From contig JAYPEI010000004.1 of NCBI GenBank assembly GCA_038125665.1, forward strand, positions 1 to 64,000: a stretch of 64,000 nucleotides of DNA, read 5' to 3'. Below are positions 15,156 to 22,919 of the stretch, one piece after another. The position numbers and the translations under genes are program-made. The stretch is from CAILUG01 sp038125665 (GTDB taxonomy: Bacteria > Pseudomonadota > Gammaproteobacteria > Pseudomonadales > Pseudohongiellaceae). The notes beneath the pieces were generated by a model, which ran no database searches, was not told the DNA's origin, and was given only the letters and a program-made list of their open reading frames with translations. Each line of letters starts with the position of its first letter. Within the stretch, counting starts at the first letter, position 1.

Positions 15156-17417
15156 ATGTATACAGAAAAAAATTATGGGATATTTTGTAATGCAATTGTA
15201 GCCATTTCGCTACTATTTGGCTTGCCTGCATTACATGTTTTTGCACAACAGACAGGGTCTTTTGAAACTGTGATATCTCAGGATGTGCAGCTACAACAAC
15301 AAAACACCCGAAAAAAAATTATCATTAAGCGCACGCAATCTGCTCCTGTAATAGATGGTAAGTTAGATGATGACACGTGGAAAACTGCCACGGTTATTAC
15401 CGATATGCATCAGTTTCAACCAAGAGATCATGTCGATCCTAGTGAAAAGTCCGAGTTCTACCTCATGTATGACGATCGTTTCCTTTATGTTGGTGCAAGA
15501 CTATATGACAGTAATCCTGGTCTAATCAGTGCACGTCAACTAATCCAAGGTCAGGGACTTGGGTTTGATGATGCTTTTGAATTTATACTTGATACTTTTA
15601 ATAATAGAAGGACTGGTTATCATTTTCAAACCAATCCTAATGGCATTCGTCGAGAGGGTGTTTACGACAGCCCCGATAATCTCAACCGTGACTGGACTGG
15701 TATCTGGAAAGTAGAAAGTCGAATTGATGAAAAGGGTTGGACTTCAGAAATTGCTATCCCATTCAATACGTTAAATTTTGATCCTAATCAGGATGAGTGG
15801 GGTTTTACTATTGCTAGGACTATCGCTCGAAAACAAGAAGAACTTGCCTGGGAGTCTTTTAATCGCCGCATAAATCCGACAACAACAGGGCTTATGAAGG
15901 GAATTAGTGGGATTAAGCAGGGTGTAGGACTAGATGTGATTCCATCGATTGCAGCCGCTTCGAGTAAGAGTTACGTTGGAGGAGAGGATGCCAGTCGTGT
16001 TGATCCGTCTTTGAATGTCTTTTATAAGTTTACTCCAAACCTCACGGGTGCATTAACGGTAAATACTGACTTCTCAGCCACTGAAGTGGACAATCGCCAA
16101 GTTAACCTATCCCGTTTTTCCTTATTTTTCCCAGAAAAACGTGACTTTTTCCTACAGGACATCGACATTTTCTCGTTCGGTGGTCGTAGTGGTGGTGGTG
16201 GGCGTTATAACCAAAATATCAACGGAATACCTTTTTATTCGAGGCGTATAGGGTTGTCGTCTACTGGACAGGCTGTCGATATTAATGCCGGACTCAAGCT
16301 TACTGGACGTGTAGGTCGTTGGAATGTCGGTGGTTTGGCAGTTCAGCAAGGTGATACGACGACACTTGATGGACAAAAAGTATTTGTAGGACGTGCCTCT
16401 GCAAACGTCTTGGGGAACTCGAGCGTTGGGGCCATTTTTACTTATGGTGATCCTAACAGTGATCGCTCTAATGCGCTGGCTGGAGTAGACTTCAATTATC
16501 AAAATCCACGATTCACAGATCGATATTCGTTGAATAGTGATTTCTTTTACCAAAAAACAGACACTGATGGGTTAAACGGTGACTCAAAAGCCTTCGGTGC
16601 CTCCGTCAGCTCTTCCACAAATGGAAATGGCTACGGTGGAAATATTGGCTACGAGTATTTCGGTGAGGACTTTTACCCTGCTATGGGTTTTGCGAACCGT
16701 GTTGGGGTTGATAGGATGTCTTTCACTGGTCGTCGTCGTCAATTTTTCCGAAACAACAAAGTGCTCCGGTTGATGAATTCTTTCATGCGTTACGACTACA
16801 CGCGGGTACTAGAAACCAAGGAACTTCAGTCTGAATCCCTTTTTACAAGACCTATACAAATTGAAACGAATCTTGGTGGATCTTTCGGTATTGGCTGGGG
16901 ACGTAATAGAGAGGGGTTGCAGCGAGATTTTGAAATTCGTCCAGGAATTGTGATTCCTGCTGGTAAGTACAGTTACGATAATATAAACGTCGAAATGTCC
17001 TTCTCTAATCAAAGATCTTTAGCTCCATATTTTAGCTATCGAAAAGGTGATTTCTATAGTGGAGAGCAAAAAGAGTGGGGCATCGGTTTCGAGTGGCGGC
17101 CAGATGAACATCTCTATTTTGGATTAAGTTATAACTACCAGGATGTGAAATTACCGGAAGGAGATTTCGAGGTAAAACTTGCCTCTGCCAATATCAACTA
17201 TGCCTTTAACTCAAAACTCTCTTGGGTAAATTTGTTGCAGTATGACAATTATTCAAGCTCAGTGGGGTTGAACTCGCGATTACGTTGGAACCCTCAGGCA
17301 GGTGAAGATCTTTTTGTTGTGTTAAATCTCAATATGGATGCCACGGGTGTCTTTACTGGTTTAAGTAGAGAGTCCGCAGAAATAGCGCTTAAATACACAA
17401 AGACTCTCCGATTCTAA
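15156..17417 (+). CDS. DUF5916 protein with CBM9-like domain and outer-membrane barrel
   Basis: A Sec signal peptide (hydrophobic stretch to HVFAQ, about residues 1-30) is followed by a CBM9-like sandwich (SAPVIDGKLDDDTWKTA, FYLMYDDRFLYVGARLYD, about 65-230) and a long C-terminal part rich in alternating hydrophobic residues that ends in KTLRF, the terminal aromatic of outer-membrane barrels. This is the DUF5916 architecture, known from marine bacteria; the substrate is not established. The ATG at 15156 is preferred over the TTG immediately before it. It is a single gene between a terminator and a convergent gene. Confidence 0.85.
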   Translation: MYTEKNYGIFCNAIVAISLLFGLPALHVFAQQTGSFETVISQDVQLQQQNTRKKIIIKRTQSAPVIDGKLDDDTWKTATVITDMHQFQPRDHVDPSEKSEFYLMYDDRFLYVGARLYDSNPGLISARQLIQGQGLGFDDAFEFILDTFNNRRTGYHFQTNPNGIRREGVYDSPDNLNRDWTGIWKVESRIDEKGWTSEIAIPFNTLNFDPNQDEWGFTIARTIARKQEELAWESFNRRINPTTTGLMKGISGIKQGVGLDVIPSIAAASSKSYVGGEDASRVDPSLNVFYKFTPNLTGALTVNTDFSATEVDNRQVNLSRFSLFFPEKRDFFLQDIDIFSFGGRSGGGGRYNQNINGIPFYSRRIGLSSTGQAVDINAGLKLTGRVGRWNVGGLAVQQGDTTTLDGQKVFVGRASANVLGNSSVGAIFTYGDPNSDRSNALAGVDFNYQNPRFTDRYSLNSDFFYQKTDTDGLNGDSKAFGASVSSSTNGNGYGGNIGYEYFGEDFYPAMGFANRVGVDRMSFTGRRRQFFRNNKVLRLMNSFMRYDYTRVLETKELQSESLFTRPIQIETNLGGSFGIGWGRNREGLQRDFEIRPGIVIPAGKYSYDNINVEMSFSNQRSLAPYFSYRKGDFYSGEQKEWGIGFEWRPDEHLYFGLSYNYQDVKLPEGDFEVKLASANINYAFNSKLSWVNLLQYDNYSSSVGLNSRLRWNPQAGEDLFVVLNLNMDATGVFTGLSRESAEIALKYTKTLRF

Positions 17418-17470
17418 GACTGGTTATTAGGTAGCTCAGATTACTCCTTAACTTGTTCCTTTGGGAGGTC

Positions 17471-18472
17471 TCAAGACTTGGGGGCATTAGCATCCAAAGC
17501 TGTCCTGAAGCCAATGTGAGAGGTTCCTAATCCTCTACTTTGACCCTGCCTAGCCTCAGGTCTGTAGCGCATACAATAATTTGGCGCGCATAAATATGAG
17601 CCACCTTTAATCACAGCGACTGCCTTTTCTTCAGGTTGCAAAGGATCAAAACCAAGAGGGTACTGTTCTTGTTGAGAAAAGTCGTGCCCCATGTAGTATG
17701 GGCTAGATGTCCATTCCCAGACATTGCCTATGAGGTCATAGATGCCTTCTTTGCTGGGAGGGAAACATGCAACTGGGGCCAGACCTACATAGCCATCACG
17801 GCCATCATTGGTAAAAGGAAAGAAACCCTGCCATGTATTTGCGGTGAGTTCCTTGACGGTATTTTCTGTACCCAACCCTTGGGCAGCGTATTCAAATTCG
17901 GCCTCTGTAGGTAAACGTTGTCCAGCCCAACTAGCGTAGGCCTCAGCGTCTTCGAAAGCAATGTGAACGACTGGATAATTCTCTCTGCCGACTATGCTTG
18001 AGTTAGGGCCTTCAGGATGACGCCAGTTTGCCTCTTCAACAAAACTCCACCAACTCATCGTTTCTATTCCAATAGAGTTAGCTTTACCTGGTACATTAAA
18101 AACGGCAGAGCCCTTCAAAGAGGGTACTGAAGGGTCTAAGGGATTAGTTATTCCTCGCTCAGCAAGTGTCTTATAGCCTGTGGCTTGAACAAAGGAACTA
18201 AATTGAGCATTAGTAATCTCTGTTTGACTAAGCCAAAAACCATCAACTTGAGTCGGGTTAGGGGGGTATTCCTCTCGATAATAGCTATCGGAGCCCATGG
18301 TAAAAAGACCCCCAGGAATCCAAACCATGCCTGGGTAAGCGCCTTCTTGGGAAACTACACCACATGAGCTGCCGGCTGAGGTTGTGTTGGCAGTTGGATT
18401 CACTGCCCACCAGATATAGCCAGCTGCAACCGCTAACACCCCTAATGTAAATGTCTTCCAAGGAAAACTCAT
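17471..18472 (-). CDS. Membrane-anchored formylglycine-generating enzyme homologue
   Basis: The protein of 333 residues has a hydrophobic N-terminal anchor (about residues 6-24) and one FGE-sulfatase domain (MVWIPGGLFTMGSD, TEITNAQFSSFV, RLPTEAEFEYAAQG, GNVWEWTSS). The segment GGSYLC-x4-CMRYRPEAR carries Cys295 and Cys300 with the spacing of the copper-binding catalytic pair of true FGE, which oxidises a sulfatase cysteine to formylglycine with oxygen. The anchor places it outside the cytoplasm. The ATG at 18472 follows GGAGGG; a start ten codons earlier lacks such a site. No sulfatase is in the window, so a related activity cannot be excluded. Confidence 0.8.
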   Translation of the reverse strand: MSFPWKTFTLGVLAVAAGYIWWAVNPTANTTSAGSSCGVVSQEGAYPGMVWIPGGLFTMGSDSYYREEYPPNPTQVDGFWLSQTEITNAQFSSFVQATGYKTLAERGITNPLDPSVPSLKGSAVFNVPGKANSIGIETMSWWSFVEEANWRHPEGPNSSIVGRENYPVVHIAFEDAEAYASWAGQRLPTEAEFEYAAQGLGTENTVKELTANTWQGFFPFTNDGRDGYVGLAPVACFPPSKEGIYDLIGNVWEWTSSPYYMGHDFSQQEQYPLGFDPLQPEEKAVAVIKGGSYLCAPNYCMRYRPEARQGQSRGLGTSHIGFRTALDANAPKS

Positions 18473-18507
18473 TTGGAAACCCTCCAAATTCAGTTCTTGC
18501 AATAGGC

Positions 18508-18531
18508 GCTGAGAGTGTCTACTGTCTCAGC
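18508..18531. promoter_or_regulatory. Operator-like inverted repeat between FGE homologue and POT gene
   Basis: GCTGAGA (18508-18514) and TCTCAGC (18525-18531) form a perfect seven-base inverted repeat with ten bases between, in the 79-base gap between two divergent genes. Such a site could be used by a dimeric repressor to control both genes. No regulator gene is adjacent. Confidence 0.45.
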
Positions 18532-18551
18532 AACACAAGCAAAGGTGAATT

Positions 18552-20279
18552 GTGACTATGGAAGATATTAGCAAAAATTCTCAAACTTTGTTGGGTCACC
18601 CACGAGGACTCTTGATTCTATTCCTAACTGAGATGTGGGAGCGTTTCTCCTACTACGGTATGAGAGCATTATTGGTCATCTATTTGACTCAACATTTCTT
18701 GTTTTCTGATCAACGTTCCACCTTGTTATATGGCGCGTACACTGCCTTAGTTTATGTGATGACAATCATTGGAGGTACCCTTGCCGATAAGTATTTGGGT
18801 TCTCGTAAAGCGGTAACTTTTGGTGCCATCTTACTGGTGTGTGGTCATCTAGGCATGGCCTTTGAAGGTAGTGGCTCCAAGCAATTAATGGCCTATCAAG
18901 GAGTTGATTATGAACTGACCTTGGACGGCAGGGGGGGGGATGCACAACAGATTATTATTGGACCAAGTGGAAGTTCTGCCATTAGCTTCAATTTAGCAAC
19001 GAGTGCAATGCTTATTGCAGAGCCTCAAGTTGTAGACTTACCCTCTGAGCTAATGCCAAGTGATTACACTGTACGCATTGAGCAAGAAGAAACGTATTTG
19101 AATATCCTCTATCTATCTCTGGGCTTGATCATTGCAGGGGTGGGATATTTGAAGGCTAATATTTCAACTATTGTTGGAGCCCTATATGCTGAGGATGATC
19201 CTCGTCGTGATTCAGGGTTCACTATCTTTTACATGGGCATCAATTTAGGAGCTTTCCTCTCCTCTATTCTTTGTGGTTGGCTTGGTATTACTTATGGCTG
19301 GAGATATGGCTTTGGTCTTGCTGGTATAGGGATGTTGTTGGGCTTGGTAATTTTCTTGCGCTACCAAAGCTGGCTTGAAGGCAAAGCTGATCCCCCTAAT
19401 CCAGCTAAGCTAAAAGAAAAAGTATTCGGCCCACTTTCTGTTGAAGCAATGTGCTATATAACAGGTATGGGTATACTTGCGATCTCTATGCTGATGGTGA
19501 GAAATGCTCATCTCGTTGAGCAATCCTATGTTGGTATTCTTGGATTATTTATCTTTGTGGTGCTTATAGCTTTTGCTTTTCTCCGGTGTGAGGGGATTGA
19601 AAGATCCAGGATGCTGGCTGGAATTTATTTCATTTTGGCACAGATACCATTTTGGGCTTTGTTTGAGCAAGCAGGGTCCTCATTAAACCTGTTTACAGAC
19701 AGATTAGTGGACAGAAGTCTATTTGGTCTCAGTATTCCCGCACCGGTGTTTCAGTCATTAAATGCCATGTATATCGTGATTTTTGCCCCTGTGATGGCCT
19801 GGATGTGGGTGGCGTTAGCAAGACGTAAGCTAAACCCCCCTGCACCTTACAAGTTTGCATTGGGTGTTGCCATGGCTGGATTGGGCTTTCTTGTGCTAGT
19901 TGCTGGTATGCTGATTTCTGGATCTACTGGTATGACTCCGGTTATTTTTATTTTTCTTATATATTGGGTGCATACCATGGGAGAGCTAATGGTATCACCG
20001 GTAGGGCTTTCTGCGGTCACTAAGCTTGCACCAGCTCGAGCTGTAGGTATGACCATGGGAGCTTGGTTCCTATACAGTGGTCTTTCTAATTACCTAGCTG
20101 GAGTTATTGCTTCAGGAACAGGAGCTGAAACAATAGGTGGTCAGTTAGTTGATACAGTGTCGGCAAAAGCGACTTATATTTCTGTCTACTCTCAGGTTGG
20201 GTATATAGCGCTTGGGATAGCTGTGATCATGTTGATACTAGCGCCATTTATAAAACGCATGATGCAGGGTATCGAATAA
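18552..20279 (+). CDS. POT/PTR2-family proton-dependent peptide transporter
   Basis: The 575-residue protein is a major-facilitator peptide symporter. Helix 1 has the family motif EMWERFSYYG, and FYMGINLGAFLSS is the second PTR2 signature. About 12 or more membrane helices are seen. It imports di- and tripeptides in characterised members. An unusual loop of about 80 residues lies between helices 3 and 4 (about residues 100-185) and holds a G9 tract. The GTG at 18552 is six bases from AAGG; an ATG two codons later is also possible. Divergent from the FGE homologue. Confidence 0.9.
   Translation: MTMEDISKNSQTLLGHPRGLLILFLTEMWERFSYYGMRALLVIYLTQHFLFSDQRSTLLYGAYTALVYVMTIIGGTLADKYLGSRKAVTFGAILLVCGHLGMAFEGSGSKQLMAYQGVDYELTLDGRGGDAQQIIIGPSGSSAISFNLATSAMLIAEPQVVDLPSELMPSDYTVRIEQEETYLNILYLSLGLIIAGVGYLKANISTIVGALYAEDDPRRDSGFTIFYMGINLGAFLSSILCGWLGITYGWRYGFGLAGIGMLLGLVIFLRYQSWLEGKADPPNPAKLKEKVFGPLSVEAMCYITGMGILAISMLMVRNAHLVEQSYVGILGLFIFVVLIAFAFLRCEGIERSRMLAGIYFILAQIPFWALFEQAGSSLNLFTDRLVDRSLFGLSIPAPVFQSLNAMYIVIFAPVMAWMWVALARRKLNPPAPYKFALGVAMAGLGFLVLVAGMLISGSTGMTPVIFIFLIYWVHTMGELMVSPVGLSAVTKLAPARAVGMTMGAWFLYSGLSNYLAGVIASGTGAETIGGQLVDTVSAKATYISVYSQVGYIALGIAVIMLILAPFIKRMMQGIE
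18931..18939 (+). repeat. G9 homopolymer inside the peptide transporter gene
   Basis: Nine consecutive G bases encode part of GRGGD in the extra-cytoplasmic loop. Gain or loss of one base would cut the protein off in the first third. Such tracts are hot spots for slipped-strand errors. The frame is intact in this sequence. Confidence 0.7.
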
Positions 20280-20292
20280 AATACATAAGTCA

Positions 20293-20327
20293 TGAACAAA
20301 GTTTTGGCACAAAGACGGCTTTGTTCA
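20293..20327 (+). promoter_or_regulatory. Nine-base inverted repeat before the PQQ dehydrogenase
   Basis: TGAACAAAG (20293-20301) and CTTTGTTCA (20319-20327) are perfectly complementary with 17 bases between. It lies in the 66-base gap between the transporter and the dehydrogenase, just before the purine-rich ribosome-binding region. There is no T tract, so an operator or mRNA stem is more likely than a terminator. Confidence 0.45.
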
Positions 20328-20345
20328 GGAATAAGGGTATAAACC

Positions 20346-22475
20346 ATGAAACTAATACGTTATAACACAGTGTTTGTGTTATCTACCTTGTTAATCAGTT
20401 GCGGTAAAAGCAACTTGGAGTCAGCGAATGCAGTAGCTTCCAATAGCACTGATATAGCCAGTTCAGGTATGGCCGCAATTTCTCAAGATAGACTTAACAA
20501 TGCTGCTAGTGAACCAGATCAATGGATGACTTACGGTGGCACCTATCAGGAACAGCGCTATAGCGCTCTCAAGCATGTTACAAGCGACAACGTAGATCAA
20601 CTAGGTCTAGCTTTTTTTGCCGACTTCGAGACCAATCGAGGTCAGGAATCTACTCCGTTATTCATAGATGGGGTGATTTACGTGAGTGAGTCTTGGAGTA
20701 AGGTCAACGCTTACGATGCTCGCTCAGGTGAACTGCTTTGGCATTACGATCCTAAAGTTGCTGGAGAATTTGGTGGTCGTGGTTGCTGTGATGTGGTGAA
20801 CCGAGGTGTAGCGGCTTATGAAGGTAAGATTTTTGTTGGCGTCTATGATGGAAGATTAGTAGCCCTTGATGCCGCAACGGGTGAAGAAATTTGGAGTACA
20901 GTGACCACAGATCAGAGTAAGTACTATTCTATGACTGGTGCTCCAAGAGTAGCTAATGGCAAGGTGTTTATTGGTAATGCTGGCGCCGAATACGTGTATA
21001 GAGGTTATTTATCAGCTTATGATGTCAATACAGGGGAGCTGACATGGCGTTTCTATACCGTTCCTGGTAACCCTGCTGATGGCTTTGAAAATGATGCCAT
21101 GCGCATGGCCGCAGAAACTTGGACAGGTAACTGGTGGGAGCTTGGAGGAGGCGGATCAACATGGGATGCCATTACTTATGACCCTAGAACTAACTTATTA
21201 CTGTTTGGTGTTGGTAATGGGGCACCCTGGAATGCTGCCGCAAGGAGTCCACTGGGAGGAGATAATCTCTTTACAATTTCTATTGTGGCTGTAGATGCAG
21301 ATACGGGAGAATATCGCTGGCATTTTCAGGAAATTCCGGCTGAAGAGTGGGACTTTGACGCGGTGCAGCAACTAATGTTGGCTGATATTGATGTAAATGG
21401 AGTTGAACGCCATGTTGTCATGCAGGCAACTAAAAGTGGCTATTACTATATGGTAGATGCCACAACGGGACAGTTACTTGTGGCGAATAATTTTGTTCCT
21501 GTGAATTGGACTACTGGATATGACATGGTTACAGGTCGGCCAAACATTAATCCAGCTGCTCAGTACACTCGCAATGAGGGACCACGAATTGCCCAACCAG
21601 GACCTGTCGGTGCGCACTCTTGGCATCCAATGGCCTATAGCCAAGAGACAGGATTACTTTATATTCCAGCAAGAGAAAGTAGTATTGCCTACACAAATTC
21701 CCCGGGCGAGAGCATGGGACGTTTCAACCTACAAGTGAGTTTTATGGGCGGTGATTCAGCTTACGATGAACCTACCAATAAGATACCACGTGGCGGAGAT
21801 ACGAAATTACTTGCCTGGGATCCAGTTCGTGGCCAAGAAGTTTGGTCAACTACAGTGGGAGGAAATTCTGTAGGTGTTCTAGCAACTGCAGGGAATTTGG
21901 TTTTCAGTGGAAATGGTGCCACTCGTGAGCTAATGGCTTTTGATGCTACCTCAGGAGAGGTGCTTTGGGCTTTTGATGCGCAAGCTGGAGTTGCAGCTGG
22001 AGCGATAAGTTATGAACTTGATGGTGAGCAATACATAGCACAAGTAGTCGGAGGAGCAAGTTTTAACGGTTACTACGCGCCCACTTATGCAAGATTATTA
22101 GTGTTTAGGCTAGGAGGGACTGCTCAATTACCTCCTAATGCCGAATATAGCCAAGCTCAATTTTCGCCTCCTGAACAATATGCCTCAGCTGAGCAAATTG
22201 CAGCCGGTGCCTCACTCTATGGAAGTAGCTGCGCTATTTGTCATGGAGATGGTGGAGCCAGCCGTGGCATGTTCCCAGATCTACGTCGTTCAGCATTGTT
22301 AAGTAGCAAGCAGGCATTCGATCAAGTTGTGCTGGAAGGAATACGATCCGAACGTGGTATGACAGCTTTCAATGAGCAGCTTAGTGCTGAGGACACATCA
22401 TTAATCATGGCATACATAATAGATCGTGCTGCCGCAGCGCGTGATGCGCCTCCATTTGCGCCACCAGGTCAGTAG
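20346..22475 (+). CDS. PQQ-dependent dehydrogenase with cytochrome c domain, lipoprotein
   Basis: The 709-residue protein is a quinohemoprotein of the type II alcohol dehydrogenase kind. A lipobox LISC with Cys19 predicts a lipoprotein; Gly and Lys after it favour outer-membrane sorting. The eight-bladed propeller has repeated AxDxxTGExxW motifs, a vicinal Cys147-Cys148 pair that contacts PQQ in known enzymes, and WDFD with Asp336 as probable base. A C-terminal cytochrome c has CAICH at 629-633. It would oxidise an alcohol or sugar outside the cytoplasm and pass electrons to the respiratory chain. Substrate unknown. Confidence 0.88.
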   Translation: MKLIRYNTVFVLSTLLISCGKSNLESANAVASNSTDIASSGMAAISQDRLNNAASEPDQWMTYGGTYQEQRYSALKHVTSDNVDQLGLAFFADFETNRGQESTPLFIDGVIYVSESWSKVNAYDARSGELLWHYDPKVAGEFGGRGCCDVVNRGVAAYEGKIFVGVYDGRLVALDAATGEEIWSTVTTDQSKYYSMTGAPRVANGKVFIGNAGAEYVYRGYLSAYDVNTGELTWRFYTVPGNPADGFENDAMRMAAETWTGNWWELGGGGSTWDAITYDPRTNLLLFGVGNGAPWNAAARSPLGGDNLFTISIVAVDADTGEYRWHFQEIPAEEWDFDAVQQLMLADIDVNGVERHVVMQATKSGYYYMVDATTGQLLVANNFVPVNWTTGYDMVTGRPNINPAAQYTRNEGPRIAQPGPVGAHSWHPMAYSQETGLLYIPARESSIAYTNSPGESMGRFNLQVSFMGGDSAYDEPTNKIPRGGDTKLLAWDPVRGQEVWSTTVGGNSVGVLATAGNLVFSGNGATRELMAFDATSGEVLWAFDAQAGVAAGAISYELDGEQYIAQVVGGASFNGYYAPTYARLLVFRLGGTAQLPPNAEYSQAQFSPPEQYASAEQIAAGASLYGSSCAICHGDGGASRGMFPDLRRSALLSSKQAFDQVVLEGIRSERGMTAFNEQLSAEDTSLIMAYIIDRAAAARDAPPFAPPGQ

Positions 22476-22505
22476 TGGTTTTATCGACTTCAATAGGAGT
22501 GAAAT

Positions 22506-22910
22506 ATGACCTCGCGTGAATTAATAGAGAGCTACTATGCTCATTTTAACGATGGTAATTATGAGGGAATGCTAGCTTTGCTTACAGATGATGTTCTGCA
22601 TGAGCCCAGTCAGGGAGAACCAAGACTTGGTAAGGAATTATTTCGGGAATTTTTAGCGCATATGGATCGCTGTTACAAGGAAGAAGTTCATGAGCCTGAG
22701 ATAATGGTGAGTAGTGATGGAACAAGGGCAGCTGCTGAGTTCATGCTCACAGGTAGCTACCTTGTAACCGATTCCGAACTACCATCAGCCTGCGGTCAGC
22801 ATTATAGTTTAAGGGTCGGGGCATTTTTTGATATCCGCTCGGGTAGTATTGCGCGGGTGAGTAATCATTACAACCTACAGAATTGGTTACTACAGATATC
22901 TGCAAGATAG
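22506..22910 (+). CDS. NTF2/SnoaL-like protein
   Basis: The 134-residue protein has the short cone fold signature of ketosteroid-isomerase relatives: an opening helix RELIESYYAHFNDGNYEGMLALLTDDVLHE and a closing strand-rich half with NHYNLQNWL. Such proteins are isomerases, hydratases or ligand binders, and the sequence does not tell which. It lies 30 bases after the PQQ dehydrogenase with a good AGGAG site, so it is probably co-transcribed and may act on a product of that enzyme. Confidence 0.75.
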   Translation: MTSRELIESYYAHFNDGNYEGMLALLTDDVLHEPSQGEPRLGKELFREFLAHMDRCYKEEVHEPEIMVSSDGTRAAAEFMLTGSYLVTDSELPSACGQHYSLRVGAFFDIRSGSIARVSNHYNLQNWLLQISAR

Positions 22911-22919
22911 CTCAATTTT

